Positions 1-7,222 of a stretch of DNA of 11,914 nucleotides are shown piece by piece. Positions within the stretch are counted from its first letter, which is position 1. Every line of letters starts with the position of its first letter. This stretch comes from CAYWMP01 sp964459445 (lineage in GTDB: Bacteria > Desulfobacterota > DSM-4660 > Desulfatiglandales > HGW-15), in contig CAYWMP010000183.1 in NCBI GenBank assembly GCA_964459445.1, forward strand, positions 1 through 11,914. The letters run 5' to 3'. A program made the translations under genes and the position numbers. The notes under the pieces are model-generated. The model did no database searches. It was not told the DNA's origin and worked only from the letters and a program-made list of their open reading frames with translations.

Positions 1-14
1 TTTTTTACCGGCAT
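1..14 (-). CDS. Start of a minus-strand gene, cut by the window edge
   Basis: Read on the minus strand, an ATG at bases 14-12 follows a strong AAGGAGG ribosome binding site (27-21) with six bases between. Only the first codons are inside the window (Met-Pro-Val-Lys), so no function can be given. The near-perfect ribosome site and spacing are the only support. The gene would be transcribed away from the rest of the window, making 28-566 a divergent intergenic region. Confidence 0.45.
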
Positions 15-336
15 TTTTAACCTCCTTGCTGAACAACTCAGTGTCTCCCTAACTTACAACCCGGAGAGAGTGAGAGTAATATGACATCGCTTTCGATTAC
101 CGGAAATTAAGCACGATGGGATAGCTTGTCAAACCGCCACACTTGCGATTTGATTGTGTGTTCGATGGCTTATGGGGCCTTGAGGTTTGAGGGGGAGGTG
201 CGGGTTTTTGGACCCATTTGCAATCGATAATGCTAAATTGAAAAGAGGGTGCTTTTCGCAAACACGCCCATTTATTGACCTGTTCACATGCTGGGTGATA
301 TAAGCGGCACACTGATAGGCACTTTAACGAAGCTCC

Positions 337-382
337 GCCTCAAACCGACTGTTGGAGAAGTAGTTAACTCAGTCGTTAGGCG
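337..382. repeat. Imperfect stem-loop
   Basis: CGCCT (337-341) pairs with AGGCG (378-382), and CGACTG (346-351) pairs with CAGTCG (370-375), separated by an asymmetric internal loop. CGAAGC also occurs on both sides (328-333 and 382-387). It directly precedes the 7-base repeat cluster. There is no T-run, so it is not a typical terminator. Confidence 0.45.
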
Positions 383-390
383 AAGCGATG

Positions 391-472
391 CTGGTTGCTA
401 GATACTTGATACTGGATAAGACAAAAATGAACTGTTTCTTAATACATCCAGGATCCAGGAACAAGCATCTAG
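391..472. repeat. Inverted clusters of 7-base repeats (CTNGATN)
   Basis: Bases 391-418 read as four head-to-tail heptads: CTGGTTG, CTAGATA, CTTGATA, CTGGATA. Bases 445-472 read, on the opposite strand, as CTAGATG, CTTGTTC, CTGGATC, CTGGATG. The two clusters are thus inverted relative to one another around a 26-base spacer and could fold into a cruciform or RNA hairpin. A further GATACTTGATA copy lies at 504-514. The function is unknown; a mobile or repeat-palindrome element is likely. Confidence 0.7.
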
Positions 473-514
473 TATCTGTTCGCAAATTACACCATTAGAA
501 ATAGATACTTGATA

Positions 515-542
515 TTTATCCGCCAGAAGTAAGGCGGATAAA
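515..542. repeat. Perfect 10-bp hairpin upstream of the transporter
   Basis: TTTATCCGCC (515-524) is the exact reverse complement of GGCGGATAAA (533-542), with an 8-base loop. It ends 24 bases before the transporter start. It has no T-run on the plus strand and overlaps the region where a leader or operator would sit. It may be regulatory or just part of the repeat cluster beside it. Confidence 0.6.
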
Positions 543-566
543 CATTGAGATCACGGCTTATATCTG

Positions 567-1499
567 ATGGATAAGAATAAAAAGAACGCCATAAAAGGCT
601 ACCTCTATGTGGTCATAGCTGCCATTCTCTGGGCCTCATCCGGTACGGCAGGTAAGGCCCTCTTTGAAGGGGGTATGACTCCCTTTGAATTAACCCAGGT
701 ACGAATTACCCTTTCCACCGTATTGATCGCAGTTGGACTGGCAGTTTTTAACAGAAGACTTCTTCGCATTCGCGTCAAAGATTTGGGTTATTTCCTTTTG
801 CTTGGCTGCCTGTGCATGGGTACGATGCAGGCCGCATACTATTATGCCATCAGCAAAATACAGGTAGCTGCGGCTATCCTTCTCCAGTACCTGGCACCGA
901 TTCTTGTGGCCGCCTTTGCCATGTGTTTCTGGAAGGAACGCGTCACAATACCCAAACTCCTTTCTCTGGTTCTTGCTTTTGGCGGTTGTTATCTGGTCGT
1001 CGGGGGCTACAATCTTCAACTCCTCCAAATGAATAGGATGGGTGTCCTGGCAGGACTTGCGGCAGCGGTCGGCTTTTCAAGCTATACCTTGCTGGGTGAA
1101 CGCGGCATGCATCGGTATGAGCCCTGGACGGTGCTTTTCTATGCCTTGGCCTTTGCCACACTTGTCTGGCATGTTTTCTACCCGCCCTTTCAATACATAC
1201 GGGCAGGATTCGATCTGACCCAGTGGCTATGGATTCTATATATAGTTTTGGTGACTTCCGTACTGGGTTTCGGATTATACTTTGTGGGGGTCAATTATAT
1301 CCGCTCCACCCGTACCGTCATTACGGCAACGCTCGAACCGATTGCAGCCGGGTTCATGGCCTTTTTCTTTTTGGGAGAAACATTGGAATTCCTGCAAATC
1401 CTGGGAGGATGCCTGGTGATCGGAGCGATCGTCCTGCTGCAAATCCAGCAGGAGCATGACGAAATGGCCCCTGCAACGATCAGGGGACGAAGGGGATGA
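567..1499 (+). CDS. DMT-superfamily (EamA) inner-membrane transporter
   Basis: This is a 310-residue, very hydrophobic protein with about ten predicted membrane segments, arranged as two EamA-type five-helix halves (about residues 10-145 and 155-292). The first helix region contains AAILWASSGTAGK, and the second half ends near FFLGETLEFLQILGG, both typical of EamA carriers. A charged tail (about residues 293-310) is probably cytoplasmic. Length fits the usual 280-310 of the drug/metabolite transporter family, whose members export amino acids, metabolites or toxic compounds; the substrate cannot be predicted. The ATG at 567 gives a sensible short charged N-terminus, but no good Shine-Dalgarno sequence precedes it. 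The gene stands alone: long non-coding stretches lie on both sides, and no functional tie to the hdr genes is apparent. Confidence 0.92.
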   Translation: MDKNKKNAIKGYLYVVIAAILWASSGTAGKALFEGGMTPFELTQVRITLSTVLIAVGLAVFNRRLLRIRVKDLGYFLLLGCLCMGTMQAAYYYAISKIQVAAAILLQYLAPILVAAFAMCFWKERVTIPKLLSLVLAFGGCYLVVGGYNLQLLQMNRMGVLAGLAAAVGFSSYTLLGERGMHRYEPWTVLFYALAFATLVWHVFYPPFQYIRAGFDLTQWLWILYIVLVTSVLGFGLYFVGVNYIRSTRTVITATLEPIAAGFMAFFFLGETLEFLQILGGCLVIGAIVLLQIQQEHDEMAPATIRGRRG

Positions 1500-1530
1500 T
1501 TGCGCTTAGACTTGTCAGGCTGCAGCTTAT

Positions 1531-1559
1531 TTGATATTGATCGGTGGCTATACTATAGT
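1531..1559 (+). promoter_or_regulatory. Candidate sigma70-type promoter ahead of the hdrA leader
   Basis: TTGATA (1531-1536) and TATAGT (1554-1559) are 17 bases apart, close to the -35/-10 consensus. The -10 lies inside an inverted repeat, ACTATA (1552-1557) / TATAGT (1565-1570), which could be an operator or chance. If real, transcription would start near 1566 and give a roughly 400-base leader before hdrA. Assigned by eye only. Confidence 0.35.
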
Positions 1560-1577
1560 TACAATATAGTTAGATTT

Positions 1578-1621
1578 TGCGGAAACCGCATAGAAGTAAC
1601 AGTCTTAAACGTGAAGTTTAA
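1578..1621 (+). repeat. Two small hairpins in the hdrA leader
   Basis: TGCGG (1578-1582) pairs with CCGCA (1586-1590) across an AAA loop, and TTAAAC (1605-1610) pairs with GTTTAA (1616-1621) across GTGAA. Each stem is only 5-6 bp, so individually they could be chance, but they lie just downstream of the candidate promoter and upstream of a much stronger folded element. Confidence 0.3.
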
Positions 1622-1710
1622 AAGCCTTAGACAAGATAAACATGATTGACGGGATGATTTGGTTTGGCCACGGAATCCAAGACATTATTATGGGTGGCAG
1701 GCTAATTTAA

Positions 1711-1847
1711 GGGAACGTCAAAAAGCACTTAGTGGAGCACTTGATGACAATAAAAAGTTGACTTATTATTGTCATCAAGCTCTCCACACCGGTCCCGATA
1801 TGGCTATATCGGGACATCGCTTTGCGCGATGTTTTTTGACGATTCCC
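1711..1847 (+). ncRNA. Four-helix folded element in the hdrA leader
   Basis: An outer stem joins GGGAACGTCAAAAA (1711-1724) to TTTTTGACGATTCCC (1833-1847) with one bulged base. Inside it are three hairpins in a row. The first is a 14-bp perfect stem, CTTGATGACAATAA (1740-1753) with its complement at 1766-1779, lengthened by TGGAG/CTCCA (1733-1737/1782-1786). The second is a 10-bp stem, GTCCCGATAT (1792-1801) with 1806-1815. The third is a 7-bp stem (1814-1832). Open frames here have no protein-like features. It could be a structured RNA leader, a small RNA or a non-autonomous mobile element; the sequence alone does not decide. Confidence 0.5.
1814..1837 (+). terminator. Terminator-like hairpin with T-run
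   Basis: ACATCGC (1814-1820) pairs with GCGATGT (1826-1832) around a 5-base loop and is followed immediately by T residues (1832-1837), the form of a factor-independent terminator. It lies 129 bases before hdrA, so it could end a short RNA starting near 1566, act as an attenuator, or end readthrough from the transporter gene. The same T-run also forms the 3' side of the outer stem of the folded element, so the two structures would compete. Confidence 0.5.
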
Positions 1848-1955
1848 ATATTCATTCCTAAAATGGCTTGTTGATCCTGTTATCCTGTCAGATATTCTGT
1901 CCCTGTGAACTATCAATATAGGCGGGATTTACATGAATTCGGACTTCTTTGTCAC

Positions 1956-1962
1956 AAGGAGG
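1956..1962 (+). promoter_or_regulatory. Ribosome binding site that sets the hdrA start
   Basis: AAGGAGG lies four bases before the ATG at 1967. A longer reading from the TTG at 1949 would place this site inside the coding region, so 1967 is the better start. Confidence 0.85.
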
Positions 1963-1966
1963 TAAG

Positions 1967-4900
1967 ATGGCTGACAAGGCAATTGGCGCCGCATTAGTCG
2001 TAGGAGGCGGGATCGCCGGTATGCAGGCGGCCCTGGATCTTGCCGACTCCGGCTACCGAGTTCATCTGGTCGAGAAGTCTTCCGCCATTGGCGGTGTCAT
2101 GAGCGAACTTGACAAGACTTTTCCCACCAATGATTGTGCCATGTGAATCATCTCACCCAAACTGGTCGAGGTCGGCCGGCATCCAAATATCAACCTCATC
2201 CCCTGTGCGCAGATAGAGAATGTGGAAGGCTCAAAGGGCCATTTCACCGTCACAATACGGAAAACTCCCCGCTATATCGACATCGGCAAATGCACGGCCT
2301 GCGGCGACTGCGCCGATGTTTGCCCCATCTCCCTTTCAAACGAATACGAACAGGGCCTGATTCCCAGAAAGGCCGCTTACAAAAAATACGCTCAGGCCAT
2401 ACCCGGGGCCTTTGCCATCTCAAAGAAGGGAACCTCGCCTTGCAAAGTCGAATGCCCAGCCCACATCAGTGTGCAGGGTTATGTGGCCCTGGTCGCAGAG
2501 GGCAAATACCGGGAAGCACTCAAGCTCATAAAGCGAGAAAATCCCTTGCCCGCAATCTGTGGTAGGGTCTGCCATCACCCATGCGAAACCATCTGCACCC
2601 GCGGTCAGATCGATGAACCCGTTGCCATTGATTTCATCAAACGATTTGTTGCGGATTTGGATCTGAGTTCAAAAGAACGATACATGCCGGACATCACCGA
2701 GAAGAAAGATGAAAAGGTGGCCATCGTGGGATCGGGTCCCGCGGGTCTCTCCTGTGCCTATTATGTCGCCCTGAAAGGCTATCAGGTGACGATTTACGAG
2801 AAATCCTCCCTCCCCGGGGGCATGCTTTCCCTGGGAATACCCGAATACCGGCTCCCGAAAGACGTGATCCTGGCCGAAATTCAGGTCATCAGGGACATGG
2901 GGGTTGATATCAAGACGGGCGTGGACATTGGAAAAGACTTCACCATTGCCCAACTCCGCGAGAGCGGACATCGGGCCATTTTCCTCGGGATCGGGGCTCA
3001 GGAGTGTAAGACCATGGGCATCGAGGGGGAGGATCTAGAGGGCGTTCATTCGGGTATCGACTTCCTGAGGGATGCGAATCTCGGATTGGATGTTGACCTC
3101 GGGCGACGCATTGCCGTGGTCGGAGGCGGCAATGTGGCCATGGACGCCGTGCGCACGGCCCGAAGGCTAGGCGCCGAGGGGGCATTCATCATCTACCGTC
3201 GCAGCCTGGATGAGATGCCAGCCAATGAAGAGGAAATCGAGGAATGTGAGGAAGAGGGGATCGAGATCCATACCCTGACGAACCCCACACGCATTGTGGG
3301 TGAAAAGGGCAGGGTAAAGGCCGTTGAGTGCATCAAGATGGCTCTGGGAGAACCTGATGAGAGCGGCAGACGCCGTCCTGTGCCCATTGAAGGATCGGAG
3401 TTTAAAATTCCTATCGACGGCGTGATTCAGGCCATTGGCCAGGAATCGGATTGGTCGTGCCTGGGGCCGGAATGTGCCTGTACCTTGTCGGATTGGGGCA
3501 CCATGAATGTGGACCCCTTTACTTTACAGACCCATGATCCGGACATTTTTGCGGGAGGGGATGCGGTCACCGGACCCAAAACGGTTATCGAGGCCATTGA
3601 GGCAGGCAAGCAGGGGGCCGTTTCCATAGATCGTTTTATACGGGGCGCTGATCTCCGTGAGGGACGGGAAAAGGTATGGGATCCGGTGACGGATATCCCC
3701 AGGGATGGCTATGACCGGGTGCCGCGGGAGAGAATGCCGCGAACCGAACCCCAGGAAAGGCTGGAGAATTTCAGGGAAGTCCAACTGGGCTTTAGGGAAG
3801 AACAGGCCGTAGCAGAGGCCAAACGGTGCCTGGACTGCGGCCTTTGCTCGGAATGCTACCAGTGTATTGAGGCTTGCGGCGCCGGCGCCGTGACTTTTGA
3901 GACCCACGGGGAAAAAACCGAACTCTTTCAACTCGATGTGGGCGCCGTTGTTTTGGCTCCCGGGTTCCATCCCTTTGACCCCTCACCCTTTAAGGCCTAC
4001 AGCTACTCGAAGCACGCTAATGTGGTCACGTCCATGGAATTTGAAAGAATCCTCTCCGCCTCGGGACCGACCATGGGCCACCTCCTGCGGCCATCCGATG
4101 AAAAGGAGCCCAAAAAGATCGCCTGGCTTCAATGTGTGGGGTCGCGGGATTTTCATCAGTGCGATCATGGGTACTGTTCTTCGGTCTGCTGTATGTATGC
4201 CATTAAAGAAGCGGTGATCGCAAAGGAACATGCGGGCAGTGATCTGGAATGCGCCGTATTCTTCATGGACATGCGAACCCACGGTAAGGATTTTGAGAGA
4301 TACTATAACGACGCGAAGGAAAAACACGGGGTTCGCTTCATCCGCTCCAGAGTTCCCAGTGTTGAGGCTATAGAGGGACGGGAAGAACTCCTCGTCTCCT
4401 ATGTGGGCGAGGATCAAAAGGTCCTAAAGGAAGCCTTTGACATGGTCGTCTTGTCAATAGGGTTGGAAACCGCCCCCGATGCGATCGAGCTCGCGCGAAA
4501 GTTGGACATCAACCTCACGGAGGGCAAGTTCGGCCGGACGGAGACCTTTCAACCCGTTGCCACATCTAAAGAGGGTATTTATGTGTGCGGCGCTTTTCAG
4601 GGTCCCAAAGACATCCCGCAGTCGGTTATCGAGGCCGGCGCTGCGGCCTCTAAAGCAGGCGCCCTTATGTGTAAAGCGAGACATTCCCTGACAGAGGCGA
4701 TTGTTGTACCCCCAGAGAGGGATACGCAGGGTGAACGACCTCGGATCGGTGTTTTTGTCTGTCAATGCGGCATCAACATCGGGGGTGTGGTTGACGTACC
4801 GGCGGTCAGGGACTATGCGGCCACGCTGCCCTATGTGACCTATGTCAGCGATAATCTTTACACATGCTCCCAGGATACCCAGGACACCATGACCCAGGTC

Positions 4901-6403
4901 ATCCAAGAAAATGGCCTGAACCGCATCGTGGTTGCCGCCTGCACGCCCAAAACCCACGAACCCCTCTTTCAAGAGACCCTGGCCAATGCCGGGTTGAACA
5001 AGTATCTCTTTGAGATGACCAATATCCGCAACCAGGATTCCTGGGTGCACAGGGACAACCCTCAGCTTGCCACCGAGAAGGCCAAGGACCTCATTCGAAT
5101 GACCGTTGCCAAGGTGGCTTTGATGACACCCTTGAAGGAGGCGGAACTCGGAATCAATCAAAAGGCGTTGGTGATTGGCGGGGGTATCGCAGGCTTGACC
5201 GCCGCGAAGAGCCTGTCGGATCAGGGGTATCCAGTCTGGCTTGTCGAGCGATCCTCCGCGCTTGGAGGTCAGGCTCTTGATCTCTTCAAGACCTGGAAGG
5301 GCGAAGATATTCAGGAAGAGCTGGGTGTTCTGGTCCGATCGGTCGAATCGGATCCAAAAATAGATGTTCGGCTCCAAACCGAGTTAAACAGTGTGGAGGG
5401 TTTTGTAGGCAACTTCGAAACGATCTTGTCGTCCAAGGGCAGGGAAGAAACCGTGGAGCATGGGGTGGCGGTGATTGCCACAGGGGCTGAGGAACTGAAA
5501 CCCCGTGAATATCTCTACGGTGAGGACAGCCGGGTGGTCACCCATCTGGAATTGGATCAGAAGTTCAAGGACCAAGATCCCACTTTGAAGGAAATCAAGA
5601 CGGCGGTATTCATCCAGTGTGTAGGCTCCAGAGAGCCGGAAAGACCTTACTGTTCAAAGGTTTGCTGCACCCATGCCATTGAAAGCGCACTTCATCTAAG
5701 GTCACTCAATCCGGACTCGAACATCTATGTCCTCTATAGAGACATACGGACTTACGGCGAGAGGGAGTACCTCTATCGAAAGGCACGACTTGCCGGTATC
5801 CTGTTTATTCCCTTTACTCTGGATCGGAAGCCCGTGGTATCATTACAACCGGACGGTTTGGGGATTGAGGTCTTGGATCCTTTTCTCAATGATACGGTGG
5901 AATTAAGGGCGGATCTTCTGGCTTTGGCCTCTGCCATAATTCCCTATAGGGATGAAAAATTGGCGCAATTCTTCAAAGTGCCTTTGAACGATGATGGGTT
6001 CTTTGTGGAGGCCCACGCCAAATTAGGGCCGTCCGAATTTGCTACGGATGGTGTTTTTCTTTGCGGCATGGCCCACTATCCGAAATCGATCGACGAATCC
6101 ATTGCCCAGGCGCTGGCAGCCTCATCCCGCGCAGTCACGCTTCTGGCCAAAGATAGGATTCAAGTGAGCGGCATCGTGGCCCAGGCTGAACCGGCATTTT
6201 GCAGCAGTTGCGGTGTCTGTATATCCGTTTGTCCCTATTCAGCGCCCGCCATGATTGAGGATGGACCGAATCAAGGGAAGGCGGAGGTCAACCAGATCCT
6301 TTGCAAAGGATGCGGACTTTGTGTCGCCTCTTGCAGATCTGGGGCGCTCAACCTCAACGGATTCGGGGAAGATCAAATCATGGCCATGATCAATGAGATG
6401 TAA
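1967..6403 (+). CDS. hdrA: HdrA-like selenoprotein with inserted NAD(P)H (GltD/NfnB-like) domain
   Basis: This is a cytoplasmic flavin/FeS subunit of a heterodisulfide-reductase-type complex, 1478 residues long when the UGA at 2144-2146 is read as selenocysteine 60. In order it has: an FAD motif GGGIAG (13-18); TFPTNDCAM followed by Sec60; a [4Fe-4S] motif (C109, C112, C115, C119); a GltD/NfnB-like insert with cluster cysteines (C159, C163, C198, C202, C206, C210), FAD motif GSGPAG (255-260) and NAD(P)H motif GGGNVA (386-391); a Cys-rich loop (C621-C637); HdrA signatures CVGSRD (723) and YCSSVCC (736-742); then a second HdrA unit with CQCGINI (932-938), FAD motif GGGIAG (1071-1076), CVGSRE (1218) and YCSKVCC (1228-1234); and a C-terminal two-cluster ferredoxin domain (C1412-C1422, C1446-C1456). 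HdrA bifurcates or relays electrons in known complexes; the built-in NAD(P)H domain suggests a pyridine nucleotide partner (inference). Ordinary gene calling would break it at the UGA. Confidence 0.93.
2144..2146 (+). other. In-frame UGA read as selenocysteine (Sec60)
   Basis: The UGA interrupts an otherwise intact frame exactly where HdrA proteins have the second cysteine of the conserved NDCxxC motif; here the sequence reads NDCAM-UGA-IISPKLVEVG, and the family signature continues without a break on both sides. HdrA is a known selenoprotein family in some methanogens and anaerobic bacteria. A nonsense mutation or sequencing error would be a single-base change from Cys, but the SECIS-like hairpin just downstream argues for recoding. 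Confidence 0.88.
2147..2179 (+). promoter_or_regulatory. Bacterial SECIS element for Sec60
   Basis: CTGGTC (2162-2167) pairs with GGCCGG (2174-2179), counting two G-U pairs, to present a 6-base loop GAGGTC (2168-2173). The loop begins 21 bases after the UGA, within the usual distance for bacterial SECIS elements, and carries GGUC, as does the Escherichia coli formate dehydrogenase element recognised by SelB. The bases between the UGA and the stem show little further pairing. The element lies wholly within the coding sequence, as expected in bacteria. Confidence 0.8.
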
Positions 6404-6531
6404 TAATGCCAACTGCGGCAGGGATACTCTCACAGAGGACGCAGAGGCACCGAGACAAAAAAAACTCTTAAAACATAAAAGGACGCAGATTTACCGGATA
6501 CCCAGGATCGCATTAAGATTTAAAGGTGAGA

Positions 6532-6575
6532 CCCTGACGGGAAAGAGTGAATGGACTCAATCTTTCCCGTCAGGG
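6532..6575. repeat. Perfect 15-bp hairpin
   Basis: CCCTGACGGGAAAGA (6532-6546) is the exact reverse complement of 6561-6575, with a 14-base loop that itself contains GAGT/ACTC complementarity nearby. It is the strongest hairpin in the window. There is no T-run after it, so it is not a standard terminator; it could protect the hdrA 3' end from exonucleases (inference). Confidence 0.75.
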
Positions 6576-6584
6576 CGCCCCTGA

Positions 6585-6621
6585 GGTCTCGATTAATCGA
6601 GACCCCCAGATTTGGGGGTCT
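6585..6621. repeat. 20-bp perfect palindrome overlapping a second hairpin
   Basis: Bases 6585-6604 are a perfect 20-bp palindrome with half-site GGTCTCGATT. Its right half shares GAGACC with a second hairpin, AGACCCCCA (6600-6608) pairing with TGGGGGTCT (6613-6621) around a 4-base loop. The two folds are mutually exclusive in RNA. The second is followed by TAATGCTTT, a poor T-run, so terminator function is uncertain. Confidence 0.65.
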
Positions 6622-6748
6622 TAATGCTTTACTAATAAAGAGATATGTGAATTGTTTGGAGTATTTCTCTGTGTCCTCGCGCCGTCGCCATAGCGGCTTT
6701 GGCGCGTCGGCGACCGTGACTCCGTGGTGAAAGAAACGAGGCCAAGCG

Positions 6749-7222
6749 ATGGCGAAAATCAATCTTGAAAAGAATGACCCGGATTTTAGGCGTGAAATCA
6801 CCAAGCAGCCAGGCGGCGAAAAGGTTATGGCGTGCTTTACCTGCCGCACCTGCACGGCCAGTTGTCCCATCACCGGGGTTAACGACAGATTCAACCCTCT
6901 TCGAATCATTCGTATGGCCCTATATGGTCTCAAAAAGGAAGTGCTGGAAAGTGATTTTGTCTGGCTGTGCTCAAGCTGCTATGCTTGCCAGGAAAGATGC
7001 CCTCAAGGCGTGAGCATCACGGAGTTTATGATATTGCTCAAAAACCTGGCCATCAAAGAAGGGCATGCACCTCCCGGGATCAAGGCGCAATGGGATCTCG
7101 TGACAAAGCAAGGTCGAATCTATCCCTTGGATGATTTCGATAATAAAAAACGCAAAAAGGCCGGGTTGCCTGAACTGCCGACGGAATGCGATGTGATCAA
7201 GGCCCTCTTCCCGGAAGAGTAG
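6749..7222 (+). CDS. hdrC: HdrC-like two-cluster ferredoxin subunit
   Basis: This is a 157-residue soluble protein with two [4Fe-4S] motifs: C29-x2-C32-x2-C35-x3-C39-P and C74-x2-C77-x2-C80-x3-C84-P. They are spaced as in HdrC, which carries electrons between HdrA and HdrB in heterodisulfide-reductase-type complexes. The helical stretch between the motifs (NRFNPLRIIRMALYG-like, residues 45-60) and the WLCSSCYACQERCP segment are family hallmarks. No membrane helix or cytochrome domain is present, so it belongs with soluble HdrABC rather than membrane HdrDE. The ATG follows a weak GAGG (6738-6741) seven bases upstream. It lies 345 bases after hdrA and 348 before hdrB, much farther than is normal for a tight hdr operon, because of the repeat elements on both sides. 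Confidence 0.93.
   Translation: MAKINLEKNDPDFRREITKQPGGEKVMACFTCRTCTASCPITGVNDRFNPLRIIRMALYGLKKEVLESDFVWLCSSCYACQERCPQGVSITEFMILLKNLAIKEGHAPPGIKAQWDLVTKQGRIYPLDDFDNKKRKKAGLPELPTECDVIKALFPEE

Larger units (their letters stand above)
28..566. other. Divergent intergenic region without a supported gene
   Basis: No open frame here looks coding: the longest (minus strand, 97-312, 71 codons) has no recognisable domain and no convincing ribosome site. Bases 28-336 show nothing I can name. From 337 on the region is structured: a stem-loop (337-382), inverted clusters of 7-base repeats (391-472) and a 10-bp hairpin (515-542). The promoters of the left-edge gene and of the transporter should lie here, but I could not pick either with confidence. 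Confidence 0.6.
6404..6748. mobile_element. Repeat-rich insert between hdrA and hdrC
   Basis: This 345-base gap contains no supported gene. It opens with a left arm (6427 to about 6510): CTCTCACAGAG, further CACAGAG-like units, then GGACGCAGATT. It closes with a right arm holding the inverted unit CTCTGTGTCCTC (6667-6678), GC-rich pairing CGCGCC/GGCGCG (6678-6683/6701-6706), and CTCCGTGGTGAAA (6721-6733 region). Strong hairpins fill the middle. The left arm is closely similar to that of the gap between hdrC and hdrB. A non-autonomous repeat or MITE-like element is the best guess; no transposase or clear target duplication is seen. Confidence 0.5.

Noticed and set aside
97..312. A 71-codon minus-strand open frame
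   Set aside because: No recognisable motif, no suitable ribosome site and proline/arginine-rich low-quality composition; more likely non-coding.
391..472. CRISPR array
   Set aside because: The units are 7 bases, contiguous and inverted between clusters, with no spacers, so they are not CRISPR repeats.
1659..1874. A 71-codon plus-strand open frame upstream of hdrA
   Set aside because: It runs straight through the four-helix element and terminator-like hairpin, which explain the sequence better than a protein does.
1949..2146. A short 65-codon gene ending at the UGA, or hdrA as a pseudogene
   Set aside because: The frame continues with perfect HdrA similarity after the UGA, the stop replaces a conserved cysteine, and a SECIS-like hairpin follows, so readthrough with selenocysteine is the better explanation.
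4454..5377. A 307-codon open frame on the minus strand inside hdrA
   Set aside because: It is antisense to the second half of a well-supported gene, shows no domain signature and reflects codon bias of the opposite strand.
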